From: Pseudozobellia thermophila
GTDB lineage: Bacteria; Bacteroidota; Bacteroidia; Flavobacteriales; Flavobacteriaceae
Direction of reading: 5' to 3'
DNA: 64,000 bases
NCBI RefSeq assembly: GCF_900141855.1
Contig: NZ_FQYU01000001.1
Coordinates: 159,402 to 223,401 of the forward strand
In this document: piece after piece, positions 55,588-62,493 of the stretch
How the letters are laid out: the number at the start of each line of letters is the position of its first letter
Position numbering within the stretch: the first letter of the stretch is position 1
Translations under genes and position numbers: made by a program
The notes under the pieces: model-generated
Seen by the model: only the letters and a program-made list of their open reading frames with translations
The model's database searches: none
What the model was told of the DNA's origin: nothing

Positions 55588-55674
55588 ATGGATAAATACA
55601 TAATAACCTTGGGCCTATACCTGATCTTGATGATTTCCTTCAGGATTTATTATCTTGTGAACGCCAAAGAATAA
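55588..55674 (+). CDS. 28-residue single-pass membrane micro-protein
   Basis: The frame gives MDKYIITLGLYLILMISFRI then YYLVNAKE. It is one hydrophobic helix (residues 5-24) with a lysine near each end, typical of small membrane peptides. It has an ATG, a purine-poor AT-rich leader usual in Flavobacteria, and lies 44 nt before the 5-formyltetrahydrofolate cyclo-ligase gene on the same strand. I do not recognise a family. Nothing shows expression. Confidence 0.55.
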   Translation: MDKYIITLGLYLILMISFRIYYLVNAKE

Positions 55675-55718
55675 GGTTCCCTTAAGCCCCCAATTTGCTT
55701 GGGTTCGATTATGAATCA

Positions 55719-56294
55719 ATGCTAAAAAAAGATTTACGATCCCACTACATCCGGCTAAGAGACTCCATCCCTAGGGAATCTCTTCTAGAAAACAGCTTGA
55801 GCATTGCCAACCAAGTGCTTCGATTGCCCATGCGCGTTTGGCGTTCGAGTTACTTCCACCTATTTTTACCCATTGAGGAGAAAAAGGAAATAGACACCTC
55901 GTTTCTACTTTCCGTTCTTCAAGGCAAGGACAAGCATGTGGTCTTGCCCAAGATGCTCGACGACCAGCGACTGGCCCATTACCTCCTCACCGACAGCACC
56001 CGGCTAAAAAAAAACAAATGGAACATTCCCGAGCCCGTCGAAGGGATTGAAATAGCCCCGAGCCAAATCGATGTAGTATTCGTTCCGCTCCTGGCCTTTG
56101 ACCAAGAGGGACAGCGGGTAGGTTACGGCAAAGGTTTCTACGATCGGTTCTTGGCCGAATGCCGCCCCGATACAATTAAAGTCGGACTATCGCTTTTCGA
56201 GGCCGAAAAACGTATCGAAGACAGTGAAGATACCGATGTTCCCTTAGATTATTGTGTTACGCCAAAGAGGGTTTACTCGTTCCCCATGGAATGA
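55719..56294 (+). CDS. 5-Formyltetrahydrofolate cyclo-ligase
   Basis: The 191-residue enzyme converts 5-formyl-THF to 5,10-methenyl-THF with ATP, returning a stored folate to one-carbon metabolism. Signatures are the N-terminal LKKDLRSHYIRLRDSI, IDVVFVPLLAFDQEGQRVGYGKGFYDRFL (the GYGKGFYD motif) and VPLDYCVTPKR. Length is typical. I use the ATG at 55719 rather than a TTG eight codons upstream, because it matches the family start. Its 3' end overlaps lspA by 22 nt in convergent orientation. Confidence 0.95.
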   Translation: MLKKDLRSHYIRLRDSIPRESLLENSLSIANQVLRLPMRVWRSSYFHLFLPIEEKKEIDTSFLLSVLQGKDKHVVLPKMLDDQRLAHYLLTDSTRLKKNKWNIPEPVEGIEIAPSQIDVVFVPLLAFDQEGQRVGYGKGFYDRFLAECRPDTIKVGLSLFEAEKRIEDSEDTDVPLDYCVTPKRVYSFPME

Positions 56295-56935
56295 GGATCC
56301 GCCTCTGCTCCAGATTCCTTATCGTCCTTGCCGAAGGCTTTTTTATTGAAGACGATAAGTATGCCCACACCCGTGCTTATGGCCATATCGGCGATATTGA
56401 AGACGGGTTCGAAAAAACGAAAGTCCTTTCCCCCTACATACGGGACCCAATCGGGCCAGGTAGTGTCTATCAACGGAAAGTAGAGCATGTCTACCACCTT
56501 ACCGTGAAACAGGCCTCCATAAGGTTCATCGGAAAAGGCGGTAGCTACCTGTTGGTAGCTATCGTTAAAAACCACGCCGTAGAAAACGGAGTCTATTATA
56601 TTGCCCAATGCCCCTGCAAAAATTAGGGATACCGCCAAAATCAGGGTTCTTGAACTTTGCTTTTTTATCGTATCGTAGAGCCAATAGCCAATACCCGCTA
56701 CGGCAAAAAGCCTAAAAATCGTCAGGACCAATTTACCCGTAGGTTCGGAAATAGGCAAAAAATCACTCAGCTTAGCGCCCCACGCCGCTCCCGAGTTTTC
56801 GATAAAGAGTATTTTGAACCAACTGAATACCTCGACAGCATCACCAAGAACAAAATGTGTCTTAATATAGATTTTGCTTATTTGGTCTACGAGCAAAACG
56901 GCGACTATAAGCAACAGCGATTTTTTTAGACCCAT
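56273..56935 (-). CDS. lspA: Lipoprotein signal peptidase (signal peptidase II)
   Basis: The 220-residue aspartyl protease cleaves lipoprotein signals in the inner membrane, relevant to the many lipoproteins in this window. It has four membrane helices, the N-terminal LVDQISK motif, IENSGAAWG, and the two catalytic aspartates in GNIIDSVFYG and FNIADMAI. It is longer than E. coli LspA (~164) because of an insert with DEPYGGLFHGKVVDMLYFPLID, found in Bacteroidota, and a charged C-terminal tail. It follows ileS, a DksA-like gene and a DUF4097-like gene, echoing the ileS-lspA linkage known elsewhere. Confidence 0.96.
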   Translation of the reverse strand: MGLKKSLLLIVAVLLVDQISKIYIKTHFVLGDAVEVFSWFKILFIENSGAAWGAKLSDFLPISEPTGKLVLTIFRLFAVAGIGYWLYDTIKKQSSRTLILAVSLIFAGALGNIIDSVFYGVVFNDSYQQVATAFSDEPYGGLFHGKVVDMLYFPLIDTTWPDWVPYVGGKDFRFFEPVFNIADMAISTGVGILIVFNKKAFGKDDKESGAEADPHSMGNE

Positions 56936-56971
56936 GGTTCTTTCTAGTTTAAAGTCGCTAAAATAGACATA

Positions 56972-57589
56972 TTATTCGGTTTTTTTAAGGTGGATGTTTC
57001 CGGTAACACTAGAGAGCCGGTAATGGTTATCGGCCTCGGGTATCGTATCCCCGCTCACCTCGCCGTATTTGGTATTCGCCGATATGGCGGCTGCCTTGGC
57101 GTACACACTGATATTTCCACTTTGTGTTGCCACTATGGTCTCTTCGCCCACATCCCTCAAAATACAATCGCCGTCGTTCAGGCTAATGGTCAGGTCCCTG
57201 TAATTGCCCGAAGCGGTTACGTTACAACTGCGGCCGTAGACGTAAACCTCCAAATATTCAGGAACCAAAATTTTCAGGGCGATCGAAACAACCTTGTGCG
57301 CGCTCAATTTGTCGTTCGGATTTTCAAAGACCGGTTGAAAGCCGCTGCTCACGTAATAGGTGCGCCCCTCTTGCTCCAAACTAAGCAACAGTTCCCTTTT
57401 ATATTCCCCGTCAATAGTGGCCTCTATAGATACCTCGTTTCCCTTAACGGTTTTCAGGTCCAATCGATAACAATGGGCCACATCGATATTGATCAATTCG
57501 ATATCATTGTCCCCAATTGATTTTTTCACCACTTTTTGGGCCGACGAAATTTGGGTAGCCATACACAGTAAAAGGAGCAGTCTATACAT
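56972..57589 (-). CDS. Exported beta-helix-like protein (DUF4097-like)
   Basis: The 205-residue protein has a signal peptide (MYRLLLLLCMATQISSAQ). Its body is repetitive beta strands of adhesin-like DUF4097 style: VYVYGRSCNVTASGNYRDLTISLNDGDCILRDVGEE and TIVATQSGNISVYAKAAAISANTKYGEVSG. Two Cys (in SCNV and DCIL) could form a disulphide. Function is unknown. It lies between a DksA-like gene (71 nt) and lspA (36 nt) in the ileS cluster. The ATG at 57589 starts the signal. Confidence 0.78.
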   Translation of the reverse strand: MYRLLLLLCMATQISSAQKVVKKSIGDNDIELINIDVAHCYRLDLKTVKGNEVSIEATIDGEYKRELLLSLEQEGRTYYVSSGFQPVFENPNDKLSAHKVVSIALKILVPEYLEVYVYGRSCNVTASGNYRDLTISLNDGDCILRDVGEETIVATQSGNISVYAKAAAISANTKYGEVSGDTIPEADNHYRLSSVTGNIHLKKTE

Positions 57590-57598
57590 AGTTTTCAA

Positions 57599-57634
57599 CA
57601 AAAAAGACCCACAAGGTACAGTCCCTGCAGGTCT
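57599..57634 (-). terminator. Weak terminator or attenuator after the DksA-like gene
   Basis: A short AGACC / GGTCT stem with a long loop is followed by six Ts on the minus strand, between the DksA-like gene and the DUF4097-like gene. It could partly separate the ileS-DksA-like pair from the genes downstream. Confidence 0.4.
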
Positions 57635-57660
57635 CCTATTCCAAATGGTTTTACCCAATC

Positions 57661-58044
57661 TTACTTCTGCATGTTCTTGGCCTCGATACTCAAGGTAGCA
57701 TGGGGCACCAATTTTAGGCGCTCCTTGGCGATAAGCTTACCAGTTACCCGACATATACCGTACGTTTTGTTCTCTATTCGCAGCAAGGCATTTTTGAGGT
57801 CCCTGATAAACTTTTCCTGTCTGATGGCCAATTGCGTATTCGCCTCCTTGCTCATGGTCTCCGAGCCTTCCTCAAAGGCCTTAAAAGTAGGCGAGGTATC
57901 GTCAGTGCCATTGTTGCCATCGTTCATATACGAACTTTTGAGCAATTCTAAATGGCTTTTGGCCTTTTCAATTTTTTCTTCGATCAATGCTTTGAATTCG
58001 GCCAAATCCTTGTCCGAATATCTAACTTTTAAATCCTGTGCCAT
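57661..58044 (-). CDS. DksA/TraR-family protein with reduced zinc site
   Basis: The 127-residue protein has the DksA coiled-coil arm (about 10-95) and a C-terminal finger reading YGICRVTGKLIAKERLKLVPHATL, with one Cys and one His in place of the usual four Cys. DksA proteins enter the RNA polymerase secondary channel and act with ppGpp. The arm tip reads NNGTDDTSPTFKAF, with two aspartates as in DksA. The degenerate finger is common in Bacteroidota as I recall. It starts 4 nt after ileS ends and is likely cotranscribed. Confidence 0.9.
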   Translation of the reverse strand: MAQDLKVRYSDKDLAEFKALIEEKIEKAKSHLELLKSSYMNDGNNGTDDTSPTFKAFEEGSETMSKEANTQLAIRQEKFIRDLKNALLRIENKTYGICRVTGKLIAKERLKLVPHATLSIEAKNMQK

Positions 58045-58048
58045 TTTT

Positions 58049-61000
58049 CTAATGTTTTACAATAAATAATTTTGTATTTACCTCGTCAAATGCAACTTCC
58101 GTTCCTTTTTCCAGTTTCTCTTCAAAATCCAGCTCGGCCGTTAACGTCTCGGTCTTAATATAATCGATGTTACTTTCGACTGCCCGTTCTACATGGCCGT
58201 CCTTTAAAATTTTAATATCGATCTTATCGGTAACCTCGAAACCGGAATCCTTTCTGATATTCTGAATCCGGTTGATAAGCTCGCGGGCTATGCCCTCTTT
58301 TCGAAGGTCGTCGTTAATGGTTATGTCCAAAGCCACGGTAATCGGACCCGCACTGGCCACCAACCAACCTTCGATATCTTGCGATGTTATCTCTACATCC
58401 GACAATTGTAATGTAATAATTTTATTGTCAATCTCAAGGGATAATTCGCCCTTCTGCTCAATTTTTTGGATATCTTCTTGACCCAAGTCCGAAATGGCCC
58501 GGGCTATCTGCTTCATGTCCTTGCCATACTTTGGGCCCAAAACCTTAAAATTAGGCTTTATTTTCTTGATCAAAACCCCAGAAGCATCGTCTAAAAGCTC
58601 GATTTCCTTTACGTTCACTTCAGACTTGATAAGTTCGGCCACTGCCAGTATTTCGTGCTTTTGGGCCTCATCGAGAACCGGAATCATTATTTTTTGCAAG
58701 GGCTGGCGCACCTTGATCTTTTCCTTCTGCCGTATCGATAAAACCAATGAGGAAATAATCTGGGCCTTTTGCATTTTGCTCTCCAGGTCCTTGTCGACCA
58801 AGTTTTCGTCGTACACGGGGAAATTGGCCAAGTGTACGCTTTCAAAGGACTCTTTTTTGGTGGTGGCGGTCAAATCTTTGTATAGCCTATCCATGTAGAA
58901 AGGCGCTACCGGTGCCGATAGTTTTGCCACCGTCTCTAGGCAGGTGTATAGGGTCTGGTAAGCCGATATCTTGTCTTTTCGGTATTCGCCCTTCCAGAAA
59001 CGCCTTCTGCACAAGCGCACGTACCAGTTGCTTAAGTTTTCTTGGACATACTCCGAAATGGCCCGCGTGGCCTTGGTCGGTTCATAATCGGCGTAGGCCT
59101 CGTCAACGGTCTTGACCAAAGAGTGGAGTTCCGACAGGATCCACCTATCGATTTCGGGGCGTTCGTTCATGGGAACCTCTTCCTCCGAATAATCAAAATT
59201 GTCGATGTTCGCATACAGACCGAAAAAGGAGTAGGTATTGTACAGGGTTCCGAAAAACTTGCGTTTTACCTCGACGATCCCATCGACATCGAATTTTAGG
59301 TTGTCCCAAGGGTTGGCGTTCGAGATCATGTACCAACGCGTGGCGTCGGCCCCGTGTTCGTTCATGGTTTCGAAGGGATCTACGGCATTGCCCAAACGTT
59401 TCGACATTTTCTTGCCCTCCTTGTCCAAAACAAGTCCGTTCGACACTACGTTCTTGTAGGCAACGGAATCGAACACCATTGTAGCGATGGCATGTAGGGT
59501 ATAGAACCATCCCCTTGTTTGGTCGACCCCCTCGGCGATAAAATCGGCAGGGTAGGTTACACCCTGGTCGATAAGTTCCTTGTTCTCAAAAGGGTAATGC
59601 CATTGGGCATAGGGCATAGAGCCGCTATCGAACCAAACATCGATCAAATCACTCTCGCGCTTCATCGGTTTGCCCGAGGGCGAGACCAGCACAATGTCGT
59701 CAACGATATTCTTGTGAAGGTCGATTTTATCGTAATTTTCCTCGGACAGGTCGCCGACAACGAAATCGTCAAAAATATCCTTTTCCATCAGGCCTGCGGC
59801 GACCGACTTTTCCATTTCCGACTTCAACTCGGCTACCGAACCGATGATCATTTCCTCCTTTCCATCTTCCGTTCTCCAGATAGGAAGCGGTATGCCCCAA
59901 TACCTAGATCGGGATAGGTTCCAATCGTTGGCATTGGCCAACCAGTTGCCGAAACGCCCTTCACCGGTCGATTTGGGTTTCCAGTGGATCGTCTGGTTCA
60001 ATTCGAACATGCGGTCCTTTACATAACTGATCTTAATGAACCAAGAATCCAATGGGTAGTACAATATAGGCTTATCGGTACGCCAGCAGTTGGGGTAACT
60101 GTGTACGTACTTCTCTACCTTAAAGGCCTTGTTCTCTTCCTTTAGTTTTATGGCGATCTCAACGTCTACCGACCTTTCGGGCTCTTCTCCTGCCTCGTAG
60201 TATTCGTTCTTTACATACTTGCCGCCAAATTCCTTCATCTCGGGCCTAAACCTACCTTGGAGGTCTACCAAGGGAACCGGGTTATTGTTTTCATCGAGCA
60301 CCAATAGGGGCGGTACTTCGGGCTCGGCCTGTTTGGCCACCAAGGCATCGTCGGCACCAAAGGTGGGCGCCGTGTGCACGATTCCCGTACCGTCTTCGGT
60401 CGTAACAAAATCCCCGGCTATGACGCGGAAGGCGTTTTCGGGGTTTTGGTAAGGCTGTGCATAATCGAGCAGTTGCTCATACTTTATCCCTACCAGGTCT
60501 TTCCCTACAAACTCCTTTACAATATAGTAAGGTATTTTTTTATCTCCCGAGGCATACTCCAACAGCTCCGGTTTCGACCCGACTTCGGTAAATTTTCCAG
60601 AGAACTGCTTGCTTACCAGTTTTTTGGCCAACACCACGTTCATGGGCCTAAAGGTATATTGGTTGTAGGTCTCTACCAGTACATATTCGATTTTAGGCCC
60701 CACGGTGAGTGCCGTGTTCGAAGGAAGCGTCCACGGTGTGGTCGTCCATGCCAAGAAGTAAACATCGCCCTCGTTCTTAAGAAAATCGGGCAAGGTTTCA
60801 TCGATCGCCTTAAATTGCGCCACTACGGTGGTATCGGTTACATCTTGGTACGTACCCGGCTGGTTGAGCTCGTGGGAGCTCAATCCCGTACCGGCCTTGG
60901 GCGAATACGGCTGTATGGTATAGCCTTTATAGATAAGTCCCTTGTTATAAATCTGTTTCAACAACCACCACACCGATTCCATGTACTTGGACTTATAAGT

Positions 61001-61447
61001 GATGTAGGGATCGTTCATGTCTACCCAATACCCTACCTGTTCGGTCATCTTGTTCCAAACATCGGTATATCGCATCACTGCCTTTTTACAAGCGGCATTG
61101 TAATCTTCAACCGATATTTTCTTGCCGATATCCTCCTTGGTGATGCCCAACTCCTTTTCGACCCCCAGTTCGATGGGCAATCCATGGGTATCCCAACCCG
61201 CCTTGCGCTTTACCTGGTACCCCTTCATGGTTTTGTAACGCGGAAAGATATCCTTAATCGTCCGGGCCATGACGTGGTGAATGCCGGGCATACCATTTGC
61301 GGAAGGGGGGCCTTCGTAAAAGACATAACTGGGCTTGCCCTCCCTAGTGGAAATACTTTTTTCAAAGATGCCGTTCTCTTTCCAATACCTGAGCATCTCT
61401 TCCGCCACCTTGGGCAGATCCAATCCTTTATATTCCGCAAACTTCAT
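58049..61447 (-). CDS. ileS: Isoleucine--tRNA ligase, type 2, with GXHH signature
   Basis: The 1,132-residue class I synthetase charges tRNA-Ile. The length and C-terminal region (no zinc ribbon) mark the eukaryote-like type 2 enzyme, IleRS2, which is naturally resistant to mupirocin. KMSKR is at residues 680-684. The first signature, normally HXXH, reads G55-I56-H57-H58 (PGIHHVMART), a rare GXHH form. The editing domain includes WTTTPWTLPSNTAL. It heads the cluster with the DksA-like gene, the DUF4097-like gene and lspA. The start ATG opens on MKFAEYKGLDLPK. Confidence 0.97.
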   Translation of the reverse strand: MKFAEYKGLDLPKVAEEMLRYWKENGIFEKSISTREGKPSYVFYEGPPSANGMPGIHHVMARTIKDIFPRYKTMKGYQVKRKAGWDTHGLPIELGVEKELGITKEDIGKKISVEDYNAACKKAVMRYTDVWNKMTEQVGYWVDMNDPYITYKSKYMESVWWLLKQIYNKGLIYKGYTIQPYSPKAGTGLSSHELNQPGTYQDVTDTTVVAQFKAIDETLPDFLKNEGDVYFLAWTTTPWTLPSNTALTVGPKIEYVLVETYNQYTFRPMNVVLAKKLVSKQFSGKFTEVGSKPELLEYASGDKKIPYYIVKEFVGKDLVGIKYEQLLDYAQPYQNPENAFRVIAGDFVTTEDGTGIVHTAPTFGADDALVAKQAEPEVPPLLVLDENNNPVPLVDLQGRFRPEMKEFGGKYVKNEYYEAGEEPERSVDVEIAIKLKEENKAFKVEKYVHSYPNCWRTDKPILYYPLDSWFIKISYVKDRMFELNQTIHWKPKSTGEGRFGNWLANANDWNLSRSRYWGIPLPIWRTEDGKEEMIIGSVAELKSEMEKSVAAGLMEKDIFDDFVVGDLSEENYDKIDLHKNIVDDIVLVSPSGKPMKRESDLIDVWFDSGSMPYAQWHYPFENKELIDQGVTYPADFIAEGVDQTRGWFYTLHAIATMVFDSVAYKNVVSNGLVLDKEGKKMSKRLGNAVDPFETMNEHGADATRWYMISNANPWDNLKFDVDGIVEVKRKFFGTLYNTYSFFGLYANIDNFDYSEEEVPMNERPEIDRWILSELHSLVKTVDEAYADYEPTKATRAISEYVQENLSNWYVRLCRRRFWKGEYRKDKISAYQTLYTCLETVAKLSAPVAPFYMDRLYKDLTATTKKESFESVHLANFPVYDENLVDKDLESKMQKAQIISSLVLSIRQKEKIKVRQPLQKIMIPVLDEAQKHEILAVAELIKSEVNVKEIELLDDASGVLIKKIKPNFKVLGPKYGKDMKQIARAISDLGQEDIQKIEQKGELSLEIDNKIITLQLSDVEITSQDIEGWLVASAGPITVALDITINDDLRKEGIARELINRIQNIRKDSGFEVTDKIDIKILKDGHVERAVESNIDYIKTETLTAELDFEEKLEKGTEVAFDEVNTKLFIVKH

Positions 61448-61713
61448 AACAAGGCTATCTAAATGTACGAACCCTCTTGAGTTCTATTATTTTAAGGCTG
61501 CAAAATTAGCGAATTTTAGGTAATATATAGGATGAATCGATAAAATGAAACCTTTTTCATCGAGCGCCACAGCCTAATATTTACCCGCCTTTTCTTGCCC
61601 GGTACGGCCCAAGTAACGTACATAACCGTAGGAGAATATGGACAACGGCATCCAAAAGGGCCGTTGCTGCGTATATTAGGGCAACAACTATTCACTAACA
61701 TAAAATCAAAATC

Positions 61714-62133
61714 ATGAAAAGAGTAATTCTAAGTTCAATCTTAATGCTTGCCCTAAGCGCATCCTTTGTTTCTTGTAGAGATGCTGCCGACAAAGCCCAG
61801 AGCGCCGCCGAACAAGCCGGCGAATCAATGGAGGAAGCAGGTAACGAAATCAAGGAAGCCGGCGAAAAGGTAGGCGAGGAAATGAAGGAAATGGGCGAAG
61901 AAGCTGCCGATAAAGTCAATGAAGCCGGGGAAGATATCAAAGAAGCCGGCGACGATGCCTTGAACAAGGCCAAAGAAGCCGGAGAGGACATCAAGGAAGC
62001 CGGTGGTGAGGCATTGGACAAAGCCAAGGCAACCGGAGAAGACATCAAGGAAGGAGCCAAAAATGCGGCAGGCGATGTTAAAAATGCCGCGAACAAAGCT
62101 GCCGACGAGGCCAAAGACGCTTTAAACAAGTAA
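61714..62133 (+). CDS. Alanine/glutamate/lysine-rich helical repeat lipoprotein
   Basis: The 139-residue protein has a lipoprotein signal (SSILMLALSASFVSC) and then one long amphipathic helix of charged repeats such as EAGEDIKEAG. Three imperfect 18-residue repeats (EAGEDIKEAGDDALNKAK, EAGEDIKEAGGEALDKAK, ATGEDIKEGAKNAAGDVK) correspond to 54-bp DNA repeats. The pattern resembles LEA/apolipoprotein-like or YtxH-type proteins. It may coat membranes or act under stress; no motif proves this. It ends at a strong terminator. Two competing hairpins lie upstream (61643-61685). Confidence 0.82.
   Translation: MKRVILSSILMLALSASFVSCRDAADKAQSAAEQAGESMEEAGNEIKEAGEKVGEEMKEMGEEAADKVNEAGEDIKEAGDDALNKAKEAGEDIKEAGGEALDKAKATGEDIKEGAKNAAGDVKNAANKAADEAKDALNK
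61921..62082 (+). repeat. Three 54-bp coding tandem repeats
   Basis: Units start at 61921, 61975 and 62029, each exactly 54 bp apart. They encode the EAGEDIKEAG-type repeats of the helical lipoprotein. Unit 3 has diverged most. Confidence 0.85.
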
Positions 62134-62155
62134 TTTTTTTTCAAAAGAACGAAAG

Positions 62156-62182
62156 CCCCGGCCCATTGCCGGGGTTTTTTTT
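62156..62182 (+). terminator. Terminator of the helical lipoprotein gene
   Basis: CCCCGGC / GCCGGGG with a 5-nt loop is followed by eight Ts, 22 nt after the stop codon. Confidence 0.92.
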
Positions 62183-62310
62183 GCCCTTTTCCCAGCTTTA
62201 AGCCTACCGTTCGTCGAAGAAAGCGTACATGTCGTTTTTTTCACAACAAATCGGCCTTGGTTCACAACAATAATTTAGATATCCTTCATCAACCGACTAC
62301 TTTTACATTG

Positions 62311-62457
62311 TAATTAAGTGAGAGTGCAGACCCCAAATCGCCCCTTGAACTTAACCGAAACATGTTTTGATCCCAAATCGAGACACACCTACGATAATAT
62401 ACCAAACTCGACCAAGCCTACCTTGAAAAATTACCCTCTCTTCCAGAGGGTTTTTTT
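62311..62457 (+). ncRNA. Possible small RNA ending in a strong terminator (unproven)
   Basis: After the first plus-strand terminator comes a promoter-like TACTTTTA (62298-62305) with a 21-bp-spaced direct repeat upstream, then about 147 nt without a convincing frame, then a 7-bp GC hairpin with a T run. That arrangement is what a small RNA gene looks like. The end terminator could instead belong to the TonB receptor on the other strand, so this is a weak call. Confidence 0.25.
62433..62457. terminator. Terminator, probably bidirectional
   Basis: ACCCTCT / AGAGGGT with a 5-nt loop. The plus side is followed by seven Ts; the minus side by AATTTTT. It suits the TonB receptor ending at 62494 on the minus strand and also any plus-strand transcript arriving here. 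Confidence 0.85.
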
Positions 62458-62493
62458 ATACCCCAAGTCTTCTTTTTGTTCCATCCACGGGCT

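Larger units (their letters stand above)
62134..62493. other. 360-bp convergent intergenic region with two terminators
   Basis: Between the helical lipoprotein (plus) and the partial TonB receptor (minus). It holds a plus-strand terminator (62156-62182), a 10-bp direct repeat TTCACAACAA at 62240-62249 and 62261-62270 (21 bp apart), a promoter-like TACTTTTA at 62298-62305, and a second terminator at 62433-62457. No protein gene is evident. Confidence 0.6.

Noticed and set aside
60374-61462. 362-codon plus-strand open frame
   Set aside because: It lies antisense to ileS, whose motifs are clear. It has no domain of its own; such frames arise from the codon bias of the real gene.
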